In this document: positions 51,795 through 59,756 of the stretch, piece by piece | Position numbering within the stretch: the first letter of the stretch is position 1 | Layout: every line of letters begins with the position of its first letter | The notes under the pieces: generated by a model | Told to the model about the DNA's origin: nothing | The model's input: the letters and a program-made list of their open reading frames with translations, nothing else | Database searches by the model: none | From: Microbacterium sp. Leaf151 | Lineage (GTDB): Bacteria; Actinomycetota; Actinomycetes; Actinomycetales; Microbacteriaceae | Reading direction: 5' to 3' | DNA: 64,000 nucleotides | Assembly: GCF_001424225.1 (NCBI RefSeq) | Contig: NZ_LMOR01000001.1 | Span: 841,136 to 905,135, forward strand | Program-made: the position numbers and the translations under genes

Positions 51795-54776
51795 ATGAGA
51801 TCACCGGTCACCCGCCCACCCCGAGCCGTGCGTTCGCGTCGTGTGTCGAAGGCGCTGACCGCGTCTGTCACCGGCGTGCTCGTCGCCTCGACGATGAGCA
51901 TGGTCGCGCCCGCCGCGTACGCCGCCGACGTGCCGGCACCGACGGCGCACTACGACATGTCGCACTCCGGCACGTCGCTGCTCGACGTCTCGGGCAACGG
52001 TCGCAACGCCTCGCTCACCGGTTTCACCGACGCGTCGTTCGCCGACGCCGCCGGTGACGCCGTGCTGCGGTTCAAAGCCGACGGCTACGCCGCGCTTCCC
52101 AAGGGCCTGGTCACGGGAACCGACAACGACTTCACCGTCGAGTACACGGTCGCGGCACAGTCCGCGGCGAACCACTTCGGGTGGGTCATCGGCGACGGCG
52201 TCGGGCCGTGGAACACCACGCAGCTCGGCAACCACATCTTCCTCAGCCCGCGTTCGGCGCAGGGCGGCTACACCGACCAGGTGCTCGCCGCCATCCGCGT
52301 CAAGAGCGGTAGCAGCAACGGCGAGACGCGTATGCCCGCCGGCGGCGGACTCAATCCGGGGTTCACGACCCTGACGATGGTCGGCAGCGGCAACACCTTG
52401 ACGCTGTACCGCGACGGGAGCGTCATCTCGACCCTCACGCACGCCAACTCGCTCAGCTCGATCATCCCCTCGGGCAACGTGCTCGGTTACCTCGGCCGGT
52501 CGCTCTACCAGGGCGACTCGCTGCTGCGCGCCGACGTCACCGACGTCAAGTTCTGGGACGCGGCGCTCACCTCCGCGCAGGTCGGGTCGAGCATGCCCAC
52601 GGCGTCGCAGAAGTCGTCGACCACCTCCGCGCTCCTGCGTGGTGACGTCGCGGCGACCATGCTGCGCTCCAACACCTCGCTCGACAGCGTCTCGAGCAAC
52701 CTCAACCTCGCCTCGTCCGTGAACGGCGTCGCGCTGACCTGGGCGTCGTCCAACCCGGCCGTCGTGTCGACCACCGGGGTCGTCTCGCGCTCGATCACGG
52801 CGAACACCGCGGTGACCCTCACGGCGACGAGCTCGCTGGGCGTCCTGACCTTCGACGTCACAGTCATCGCTCCCAGCGTCTCCACCGACCTGGATGCCAT
52901 CTCCCTGGCATCCCGCACGACCGAAAACCTGCCGCTGGCCACGAAGGGCGCCGTCAACGGCGCCGCGATCAGCTGGACCTCGTCGAACCCCGCCCTGGTC
53001 TCCTCGACCTCGGCCGCGTACGTCGCGCCGGCCGTCGGTGCCGCCGACCCCTACCGCGGCGGCGGTCTCGTCGCACGTCCCGCCTACGGCGCGGGAGACG
53101 CGAAGGTCACGCTGACGGCGACGGCCACCCTCAACGGGCAGTCCGCGCAGAAGACGTTCGAGGTCACGGTCGCCGAGAAGGGACGCTGGGCTCCGGATGC
53201 CGGATACGCCGCGGCGTACTTCAAGTCCGACGGCGACGAGAAGATCTACCAGGCGGCGACGTCGGGCAACGACTTCTTCTCGTTCTCGCCCGTGAACGGC
53301 GGTCAGCCCGTCATCACGTCGACGACCGACACGAAGGGTCTGCGCGACCCGTACATCCTGCGGTCGAAGGACGGCGACAAGTACTACATGGTCGCCACCG
53401 ACCTGTGCATCAGCTGCGGCACGGGCTGGGGCCCGGCGCAGTCGAACGGCTCGCTCAAGATCGAGGTCTGGGAATCGACCGACCTCGTGCAGTGGACCCG
53501 CACGAACGGCGTCAACGAGGGCATCACGGTCAACCAGCCCGAGGCCGGCATGACCTGGGCCCCCGAGGCCTACTGGGACGACGCGCTGCAGTCGTACGTC
53601 GTGCACTTCTCGTCGCGTCTGTACAAGGACGCGTCGCACACCAACACCGACAACCTGCAGGCGCGGGTGTTCTACGTGCTCACGCGCGACTTCAAGACGT
53701 TCACCTACCCGCCCACCGAGTGGCAGAACACCGGCTTCGCCCGCATCGACTCGACCGTGCAGAAGATCGGCGACTACTACTACCGCTTCTCCAAGAACGA
53801 AGAGGGCGGCGCAGCCGACGGCCTCGAGGCGGGCAAGGACATCTTCCTCGAGCGGTCGAAGGTGCTGACCGCGCCGACGACCCGCTCGGACTGGAATGCC
53901 GATCCCGAGAAGACGTGGCAGCTCACCGACACCTACATGACCCGTCTCGAGACGAACGAGGTCGGCGAGGGTCCGCAGATCGTCAAGCTCAACGAGGGTG
54001 ACCCGAACAATGCCGGGGGCGACGGATACGCCTTCCTCGTCGACAACTTCGGTGCGGGCGGATACCGTGCCTTCGTCACCACGGGCGGTGCCATCGCGAG
54101 CAGCTCGCAGAGCGACCGCCTGTCGCGTCGCGCCGATTGGAACGTCCGCCCGGTCGGCGGCCTGCCCGCCAGCCCGCGCCACGGTTCGTTCGTGAGCGTG
54201 AACCAGTCGGTCCTCACCGCCATGCGCGATTGGACGTCGGTCAAGGCGGTCGCTTCGACCACCGCCCTCACGCGTGAGGGGCGCACGGCCACCGCCGTCG
54301 TCGCCGCCGCCGACCGGGGTGACGTCGCGGGCACCGTGACCTTCACGGGCGAAGGCTGGACGCAGACGGTGAAGCTCAGCCAGCGCTCCGCCTCCGTCGA
54401 GGTGCCGGCCACGGTGCGCTCGGTGACCGCGCGATACGACGGGTACGCCGACGGCCGGGTCACCGCGTCGTCGTCCGAGGCGCTGTCGCTGGGTCTCGAC
54501 CTGTCCGCCACCGCGGCGAACCGCTGCATCGCCGGCAAGGTGACGCAGGTCGTGACGGTGACCAACGCCGACTCCGTCGCCGCCGACGTCACGGTCGCCG
54601 GTTCCTTCGGCAGCAAGAAGATCACCGTCGCCGCGGGCAAGTCCGCCTCGACGACGTTCGCGACGCGCGCGGCATCGGTCGACGCCGGGACGCTGTCGAT
54701 CGACGCGGTGACCAGCGGTACGAAGAATGACGCGACGTCGTTCACCGTACCGACCCCCCGGGGCAGCTGCGGCTGA
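51795..54776 (+). CDS. secreted GH43-type glycosidase with LamG and Ig-like domains
   Basis: A 993-aa secreted enzyme. ATG 51795 is chosen because the signal peptide (SKALTASVTGVLVASTMSMV ... AAYAA) follows directly and GAAAGG precedes it. Order: signal 1-47, LamG-like 50-230 (AHYDMSHSGTSLLDVSGNGRNASL), two bacterial Ig-like domains about 280-455, GH43-like catalytic region about 460-800 (GLRDPYILRSKDGDKYYMVATD, MTWAPEAYWDDALQSYVVHFSS, ARIDSTVQKIGDYYYRFSKN), an Ig-like segment, then a C-terminal module with C911 and C992. The module is shared with the GH20 and double-GH43 enzymes. Probably removes arabinofuranosyl units; exact linkage specificity is not readable. Confidence 0.88.
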   Translation: MRSPVTRPPRAVRSRRVSKALTASVTGVLVASTMSMVAPAAYAADVPAPTAHYDMSHSGTSLLDVSGNGRNASLTGFTDASFADAAGDAVLRFKADGYAALPKGLVTGTDNDFTVEYTVAAQSAANHFGWVIGDGVGPWNTTQLGNHIFLSPRSAQGGYTDQVLAAIRVKSGSSNGETRMPAGGGLNPGFTTLTMVGSGNTLTLYRDGSVISTLTHANSLSSIIPSGNVLGYLGRSLYQGDSLLRADVTDVKFWDAALTSAQVGSSMPTASQKSSTTSALLRGDVAATMLRSNTSLDSVSSNLNLASSVNGVALTWASSNPAVVSTTGVVSRSITANTAVTLTATSSLGVLTFDVTVIAPSVSTDLDAISLASRTTENLPLATKGAVNGAAISWTSSNPALVSSTSAAYVAPAVGAADPYRGGGLVARPAYGAGDAKVTLTATATLNGQSAQKTFEVTVAEKGRWAPDAGYAAAYFKSDGDEKIYQAATSGNDFFSFSPVNGGQPVITSTTDTKGLRDPYILRSKDGDKYYMVATDLCISCGTGWGPAQSNGSLKIEVWESTDLVQWTRTNGVNEGITVNQPEAGMTWAPEAYWDDALQSYVVHFSSRLYKDASHTNTDNLQARVFYVLTRDFKTFTYPPTEWQNTGFARIDSTVQKIGDYYYRFSKNEEGGAADGLEAGKDIFLERSKVLTAPTTRSDWNADPEKTWQLTDTYMTRLETNEVGEGPQIVKLNEGDPNNAGGDGYAFLVDNFGAGGYRAFVTTGGAIASSSQSDRLSRRADWNVRPVGGLPASPRHGSFVSVNQSVLTAMRDWTSVKAVASTTALTREGRTATAVVAAADRGDVAGTVTFTGEGWTQTVKLSQRSASVEVPATVRSVTARYDGYADGRVTASSSEALSLGLDLSATAANRCIAGKVTQVVTVTNADSVAADVTVAGSFGSKKITVAAGKSASTTFATRAASVDAGTLSIDAVTSGTKNDATSFTVPTPRGSCG

Positions 54777-54859
54777 CCCTGCGTCGCCGGTGGGTGGCCC
54801 GAGTCGATCGGGTCATCCGCCGGCGCGCGGGTCCTCCCGCTGAACCCCGCGGGTCGCGC

Positions 54860-54885
54860 CACCGCCGCTCCCGTGAGCGGCGGTG
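54860..54885 (+). terminator. hairpin after the GH43 gene
   Basis: CACCGCCGCTC-ccgt-GAGCGGCGGTG, an 11-bp perfect stem, 84 nt past the stop codon. No T-tract. The rest of the 322-nt gap (54777-55098) carries operator C and the WxL promoter region. Confidence 0.6.
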
Positions 54886-54971
54886 CCGCGGTCCGAAGGC
54901 GCGCGCTCCTCGCCGCGCGACCCGTGATCCCGATTCCTCGTCCACCATTCGAAACACTTGTCTTCGGTTGG

Positions 54972-54985
54972 TGTTCTCGCTAACA
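54972..54985. promoter_or_regulatory. LacI-type operator C
   Basis: TGTTCTCGCTAACA matches 12 of 14 bases of TGTTAGCGCTAACA, 114 nt upstream of the WxL-like gene start. Confidence 0.6.
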
Positions 54986-55098
54986 TTCATCATGTCGCGG
55001 GGCGGGGGATGACCCGGATCCTTCCCGCAACGACCGGAGCGTCCGGTGAGCTTGCTAGTCGTTCGACGTCGGTGTCGGGCGAAGAAATGGAGTACACA

Positions 55099-55743
55099 AT
55101 GAAGTTTTCCAAGGGTGCCGTGGCGCGTATCGCCGTGGCTGCTGCCGGCGGTCTGGTGCTCGTGGGCACCGCTGGTGCCGCTTTCGCCGCCGAGGTCGGA
55201 GACGAGAACGTCGACGTCAACGTGCAGATCGCGCCCGTCGACGGTCCCGGCAGCCTGAGCCTCACGGTGGCCGGCACGTCGGCCACGCTGACGGAGTCCC
55301 CGTCAGGTGACGCCGAGGTGCGCCAGTTCGACGGCGCCCTGCCCACCGTCACCGTCACCGACACCCGCGATGTCGCCGACATCCCGGCGGAGCGCTACTG
55401 GTATGTGGTCGGTCAGGCCTCGGCCTTCACCGGCCCGGGCGGCGCCACCATCTCCCCCGACCACCTCGGCTGGACCCCCAACCTCCTCAACGAGGGCGAC
55501 ACCGGTCTCGTTGCCGAGGGTGAAGAGGTCCAGACGTCCGAGGACACCGGAGACGACGCGGTCGGCCTCGTCGACCAGGAGCTGCTGTACACCGCCCTCG
55601 ACTCGGCCGCCGTCAAGGAGGGCGGAGAGTCCTCGTGGACCGCGAACGCCGCCCTGGTGCTGAAGACCGACACCGGTGTCACGCCGGGCGCGTACTCGTC
55701 GACGCTGACGCTGTCGCTGTTCGAGGACGCTTACACCCCGTAA
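55099..55743 (+). CDS. WxL-like secreted surface protein of the arabinan locus
   Basis: A 214-aa secreted protein starting at ATG 55099, with GGAG 6 nt upstream (ATG 55087 in the same frame is less well placed). Signal peptide about 1-30 (VAAAGGLVLVGTAGAAFA). The mature domain shows SLSLTVAGTSATL, LPTVTVTDTR, YWYVVGQASAFTG, HLGWTPNLL, GLVDQELLYTAL and the ending GAYSSTLTLSLFE. This follows the WxL plan of DxRg...gW and a terminal GtYsgtLTwtL, with divergent W-x-L positions. It precedes a DUF916 gene, the known partner of WxL proteins, with a strong terminator between them. Cell-wall attachment is inferred. A paralogue lies at 42366. Confidence 0.75.
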   Translation: MKFSKGAVARIAVAAAGGLVLVGTAGAAFAAEVGDENVDVNVQIAPVDGPGSLSLTVAGTSATLTESPSGDAEVRQFDGALPTVTVTDTRDVADIPAERYWYVVGQASAFTGPGGATISPDHLGWTPNLLNEGDTGLVAEGEEVQTSEDTGDDAVGLVDQELLYTALDSAAVKEGGESSWTANAALVLKTDTGVTPGAYSSTLTLSLFEDAYTP

Positions 55744-55757
55744 GCTCGAAGCGCGAG

Positions 55758-55787
55758 CGGGCCGAGTCCTGAACAGGACTCGGCCCG
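55758..55787 (+). terminator. strong intrinsic-type terminator after the WxL-like gene
   Basis: CGGGCCGAGTCCTG-aa-CAGGACTCGGCCCG: a perfect 14-bp stem with a 2-nt loop, followed by CAGTTT, 14 nt after the stop. It should reduce read-through into the DUF916 gene. Confidence 0.85.
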
Positions 55788-55850
55788 CAGTTTCGTATAC
55801 GGGTCGATGTCGACGGGATCGACGAACATCTGGGATGGTGACGCAGCGGT

Positions 55851-56972
55851 ATGTTCAGGACACGCCCCTTTCTCATGCGGATGACAGTCGCTCTCGCGGC
55901 TGTCGTCGCGCCGTTCATCGTCGGCGTACCCGCCGCATCCGCGGCATCCGCCGATGACATCACCTGGTCGGTCACTCCGGCCGACGAGTCGGGCGCCGAC
56001 GATCGCGGTGTCATCCAGCAGGAACTCGACCCCGGGGCTTCGCGGGCGGACTTCCTCGCCGTCCGCAACCTCAGCCGCACGGAGGTGACGTTCGCCCTCT
56101 CCGCGGCGGACGGCTACTACACCGACAACGGGCGGTTCAACATGCTGCCCTCCGATAAGGAGTCCGTCGACGCGGGTCTGTGGATCGACCTGCCCGACTC
56201 GGTCACGGTCGGACCGAACGGTACCGTCGTCGTTCCCTTCACCACCACGGTGCCGGAGGGAGCCATCCCGGGTGACCACGCGGCGGGCATCGCCGCGTCC
56301 GTCTCCTCCGTCGGTACCGACGCCAGCGGCTCCGAGGTCGGGGTCGAGAGCCGCGTCGGCTTCCGCGTGATGACGCGCGTCACCGGCGACATCGTTCCCT
56401 CGTACGCCGTTTCGGGGATCGAGTCGGGATACGACATGTCGTGGAACCCGTTCCGTCCGGGCTCCGCGAGCACGTCGTTCACGGTCGAGAACACCGGCAA
56501 CGCCAGCCTGCTCGTCACCGGGGCTACGACCATCGGCACCGGATCCGCGGTCTTCCCCGCCGACGGCGCACCGCGCCAAGAGCTTCTGCCGGGGGAGTCC
56601 CGCTCGTTCACCGTCGCGGTCGCCGATGTGTGGCCCACGTTCTTCGTGCCGGGATCCATCGACCTGGCGCCGACGGCGACCGATCTGGGCGGCGGTGCCG
56701 TCGAGGTCGCACCCCAGTCGGCGGATGCGTCGCTGTGGGCGATCCCCGTGCCGCAACTCCTCGTCCTGCTCGGCGTCCTGCTGATCGTCGCGGCCCTCTT
56801 CTGGCGCCGCCGCCGCTTCACGGCCGCCCTCGATCGTGCGCGCGAAGAAGGGCGTCTCGCGGCGAACGGCTCGGCCGCCGCCTCGGCCGACGTCGTCTCG
56901 CCCACGTCGACGGAAGCCGCCCCCGGCCGCACCGAGGCCACGGACTCCGCGCCCACAGAGGGACGCCGATGA
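55851..56972 (+). CDS. DUF916 / WxL-interacting membrane protein
   Basis: A 373-aa protein: signal peptide about 1-32 (MTVALAAVVAPFIVGVPAASA), then a beta-rich ectodomain with DUF916 features (ITWSVTPADE, RGVIQQELDPGASRADFLAVRNLS, VPFTTTVPEGAIPGDHAAGIAAS). A second Ig-like part follows (about 190-290), then a transmembrane helix (LLVLLGVLLIVAALFW, about 302-320), a basic stop-transfer and an acidic cytoplasmic tail. In Firmicutes such proteins (CscA, WxLIP) bind peptidoglycan and WxL proteins. ATG 55851 is used; ATG 55875 is possible. The stop overlaps the start of the LAATG protein gene. Confidence 0.85.
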   Translation: MFRTRPFLMRMTVALAAVVAPFIVGVPAASAASADDITWSVTPADESGADDRGVIQQELDPGASRADFLAVRNLSRTEVTFALSAADGYYTDNGRFNMLPSDKESVDAGLWIDLPDSVTVGPNGTVVVPFTTTVPEGAIPGDHAAGIAASVSSVGTDASGSEVGVESRVGFRVMTRVTGDIVPSYAVSGIESGYDMSWNPFRPGSASTSFTVENTGNASLLVTGATTIGTGSAVFPADGAPRQELLPGESRSFTVAVADVWPTFFVPGSIDLAPTATDLGGGAVEVAPQSADASLWAIPVPQLLVLLGVLLIVAALFWRRRRFTAALDRAREEGRLAANGSAAASADVVSPTSTEAAPGRTEATDSAPTEGRR

Positions 56973-57211
56973 CCCTTGCGGCGACGGTGCTGCAGCGAGA
57001 CGAAGCCGTCTACGTCGACGTCGACATCACCCCCCTGCCGACGGTCCTTCCCTCCGCCCCCGCGGGCGTCACGCCGTCGCCGTCCGGCGTGCCCGACCAC
57101 GGATGGCTCGCGGCCACCGGGTTCGAGCCGGCCTGGCTGATGGCCGCCGGGGCCGTCGTCGTCGTGGCCGTCGGTGTGGCTCTGCTGCATCGTCACCGTC
57201 GCCGCGCGTGA
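56969..57211 (+). CDS. small LAATG sorting-motif protein
   Basis: An 80-aa protein, ATG 56969 overlapping the DUF916 stop (ATGA). The C-terminal part has a sortase-type signal: LAATG followed by a hydrophobic helix (AWLMAAGAVVVVAVGVALL) and a basic tail HRHRRRA. LAXTG motifs are used by class E sortases in actinobacteria. The middle is Pro-rich (PTVLPSAPAGVTPSPSGVPD). No N-terminal signal peptide is visible, which is odd for a sortase substrate. It occupies the position of the small LPXTG protein (CscD) in lactobacillar Csc clusters. Confidence 0.7.
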   Translation: MTLAATVLQRDEAVYVDVDITPLPTVLPSAPAGVTPSPSGVPDHGWLAATGFEPAWLMAAGAVVVVAVGVALLHRHRRRA

Positions 57212-57414
57212 GAGCGCGGCCCCCGTCGTCGCGCGTGTCATCCGGCGGCGAGGGGAGAGGGCGCATGCCTATCGTCCGGCCGTGACGCGTGCGGGGTCGG
57301 CGAATAGTATGGAATGTTGTGATCAGGCCTTTTTCGGCGTGGTCCGTGGCCTGCCTGTGCGTTGGGATCGTCCGGTGCGCACCTCGCCCATGATGTTCGG
57401 ATCGGAAGACCTCA

Positions 57415-58437
57415 ATGCCCCAGTCCTCGAGTCGCGGGTGGCAGCGGCCCAGCATCTACGACGTCGCGCGTCGCGCCGGCGTGTCGCACATGACGGTGTC
57501 GCGGGTCTTGAACGGCCATCCGAACATCCGCGAGACGACGCGCGCGCGTGTCTTGCAGGCGATCGAGGAGATGAACTACACGCCGAGTTCGATCGCCCGG
57601 GCCCTCGCCACCCGGCGAGCCCGCCGGATCGGCGTGCTCATCGACGGGCCCGTGCAGAACGGTCCGAACAGCACCCTCCGCGCCCTCGAGAAGGCGGCAC
57701 GCGAGGTGGGGTACGCCGTGAGCGCGTTCTCGATCGGCGATGACGACGCGTCGCAGATGGATTCCGGGGTGATGGAGCTCGTCACCCAGGGGGTCGACGC
57801 GTTGTGCGTCATCGCGCCGCGCGAGTCATCGCTCGATCTGCTGCGGCAGCAGACCACCGGCCTTCCCACCATCGTCATCAAGGCCGAGGCGGATGCCGCC
57901 TGGCACACCGTCGGCGTCGATCAGCGCGAGGGTGCGCGACTGGCCGTCCGGCACCTCATCGGGCTCGGCCATCGGCGCATCGCCCACCTCGCCGGTCCCA
58001 TGGACTGGTTTGACGCCCGTGAGCGCATGGAGGGCTGGCGCGAATGCCTCTCCGAGGCGGGTCTGCCGGAGGGGCCGATCATCATCGGCGACTGGACGAG
58101 CGACTTCGGCTTCGAGTTCGGGAAGTCCTTCGACCTGGGCGACACCACCGCCGTGTTCGCGGCGAACGACCAGATCGCGTTGGGCGTCATCCACGGGTTG
58201 CACGGTCGCGGCATCCGCGTTCCCGAAGACGTGAACGTCGTGGGGTTCGACGATCTGTCCGACGCACGACACTTCCTTCCGCCGCTGACCACGGTCCGCC
58301 AGAATTTCGCCGAACTCGGCGAGCTGGCGCTGCAGCAGCTCATCGCCGCGATCGAGGGCGACACCGATCCCAGCCACGACACGATCCGGCCGAAGCTGAT
58401 CGTTCGCGAGTCGACGACGGCCGTCGTACCCGGCTGA
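57415..58437 (+). CDS. LacI-family repressor of the arabinan/arabinose locus
   Basis: A 340-aa LacI/GalR regulator. The HTH spans about residues 13-35 (IYDVARRAGVSHMTVSRVLN), the hinge helix is YTPSSIARALATRRARRIG, and the periplasmic-binding-protein-like effector domain fills the rest (DQIALGVIHGLHGRGIRVPEDVNVVGFDD). Located between the WxL cassette and the furanose transporter, it probably binds the TGTTAGCGCTAACA-like sites at 46957, 51474, 51609, 54972 and 58538. The likely inducer is L-arabinose or an arabinose oligomer (inferred). No good copy of the site was found before its own start. Confidence 0.9.
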   Translation: MPQSSSRGWQRPSIYDVARRAGVSHMTVSRVLNGHPNIRETTRARVLQAIEEMNYTPSSIARALATRRARRIGVLIDGPVQNGPNSTLRALEKAAREVGYAVSAFSIGDDDASQMDSGVMELVTQGVDALCVIAPRESSLDLLRQQTTGLPTIVIKAEADAAWHTVGVDQREGARLAVRHLIGLGHRRIAHLAGPMDWFDARERMEGWRECLSEAGLPEGPIIIGDWTSDFGFEFGKSFDLGDTTAVFAANDQIALGVIHGLHGRGIRVPEDVNVVGFDDLSDARHFLPPLTTVRQNFAELGELALQQLIAAIEGDTDPSHDTIRPKLIVRESTTAVVPG

Positions 58438-58537
58438 TTCGTCGCGGGATCGACGCGGTCGAGGCCTCCGATCGGGCCGTGATCGAGTTGTGATCTGAAA
58501 CCGGGGATTTCTCGTGAAAAAGTCTTGCGCTCTTGAA

Positions 58538-58551
58538 TGTTAGCGCGCACA
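58538..58551. promoter_or_regulatory. LacI-type operator D
   Basis: TGTTAGCGCGCACA matches 12 of 14 bases of TGTTAGCGCTAACA, 87 nt upstream of the furanose-binding protein start. TTGCGC at about 58525 could be part of the promoter. Confidence 0.65.
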
Positions 58552-58637
58552 CTAAGGAAGACCAGGAGTGCCGCTCACAGCTGCACAGCATCCCCTCTCC
58601 AACCCGAATGCTGGAGAGATCTCAAGGAGGAGAACAA

Positions 58638-59645
58638 ATGTCGATTTCGAAGCGCATGCGCGGCGTCGTCGGATTCATCGGTGTGGGCGTCGTCGCCCTT
58701 GGCCTCGCCGGCTGTGCCGGTGGCGCCGATGCAGGTAGCGGTGAGGGCGACGCCGCGGGCGACGTCACCACGGTCGGCTTCGTCGCCGTCGGTCCCGAGG
58801 GTGGATGGCGTAACGCCAACGAGCAGGCGATCAAGGACGCGTTCACCGCGGATGCCGGCTTCGACCTCAAGTACGCCCCGGCGGCCAGCCCCAGCGACCA
58901 GAAGTCGCAGCTCGACGCTTTCGCGACCTTCGTCAACGACGAGGTCGACGTCATCCTGCTCACGGCCACCGAGGCCTCGGGCTGGGAGTCCTCGCTCGAG
59001 CTCGCCAAGGAGGCCGAGATCCCGGTCGTGCTCCTCGACCGCGGCGTCGACGCGAGCGACGACCTCTACGTCACGCGCATCGCCCCCGACAACAAGCAGG
59101 TCGCGGAGTCGGTCGGCTCGTGGGCCGTCTCGGCCTTCCCGTCGGGCGCCAAGTACTTCGTGCTCGAGGGCGTACCCGGCCTGTCGGTCGTCAACGAGCG
59201 CAACGAGGGCTTCGACGCCGAGGTCGCCAACGCATCGGGCTTCACCAAGGTCGGCGCGCAGACCGCCAACTGGAAGACCGACGAGGGTAAGTCCGTCATC
59301 GAGACCGTCCTGAAGGCCAACAACAACGACATCCAGTTCATCTTCGCCCAGAACGACGAGATGGGCATCGGCGCCGCTCAGGCTGTTTCCGCCGCGGGTC
59401 TGACCCCCGGCACCGACGTCAAGATCGCCACCATCGACGGCACGAAGGGTGCGCTCGAGGCACTGGCCGCCGGTCAGCTCAGCTTCGTCGCCCAGTACAA
59501 CCCCTTCTTCGGCGACACCGCCGTCGACGCCGTGAAGTCGGCCATCGCCGGCGACACCGTCGAGAAGACGATCATCGTCGACAGCGCGACCTTCGACTCG
59601 CCCGAAGCGGCCGAGACGGCACTGTCCGAGGGCCTCGGCTTCTAA
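58638..59645 (+). CDS. furanose-type sugar-binding lipoprotein (YtfQ-like)
   Basis: A 335-aa periplasmic-binding-protein-like lipoprotein. The lipobox LGLAGC follows a short signal peptide. The sequence follows E. coli YtfQ, the galactofuranose-binding protein: VGFVAVGPEGGWRNANEQAI, ILLTATEASGWESSLELAKEAEIPVVLLDRGVD, FAQNDEMGIGAAQAV. With arabinan enzymes upstream and araD downstream, the ligand is probably L-arabinofuranose. ATG 58638 is placed ideally after AAGGAGG. A long hairpin separates it from the ATPase gene, consistent with higher expression of the binding protein. Confidence 0.9.
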   Translation: MSISKRMRGVVGFIGVGVVALGLAGCAGGADAGSGEGDAAGDVTTVGFVAVGPEGGWRNANEQAIKDAFTADAGFDLKYAPAASPSDQKSQLDAFATFVNDEVDVILLTATEASGWESSLELAKEAEIPVVLLDRGVDASDDLYVTRIAPDNKQVAESVGSWAVSAFPSGAKYFVLEGVPGLSVVNERNEGFDAEVANASGFTKVGAQTANWKTDEGKSVIETVLKANNNDIQFIFAQNDEMGIGAAQAVSAAGLTPGTDVKIATIDGTKGALEALAAGQLSFVAQYNPFFGDTAVDAVKSAIAGDTVEKTIIVDSATFDSPEAAETALSEGLGF

Positions 59646-59677
59646 GCCGGGTCCACCCGCTCGACAGCACCACTCAT

Positions 59678-59713
59678 GGAGTGGGGGCGGCCCGCCCGGG
59701 CTGCCCCCACTCC
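59678..59713 (+). terminator. intercistronic hairpin after the binding-protein gene
   Basis: GGAGTGGGGGC (59678-59688) pairs with GCCCCCACTCC (59703-59713), with a further inner GCCC/GGGC pair. It probably attenuates read-through into the ATPase gene or protects the upstream message. Confidence 0.7.
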
Positions 59714-59756
59714 GCATTCCCCACCCGCTCCGTACCAGCGAGGAAGTTCGTCAGCG

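Noticed and set aside
51801..54182. 793-codon antisense open frame over the second GH43 gene
   Set aside because: Arg/Val/Gly-rich shadow of the GH43 coding strand.
57290..57340. LacI-type operator before the LacI gene (GGAATGTTGTGATC)
   Set aside because: Only the TGTT part matches; the central CGC and second half-site are missing.
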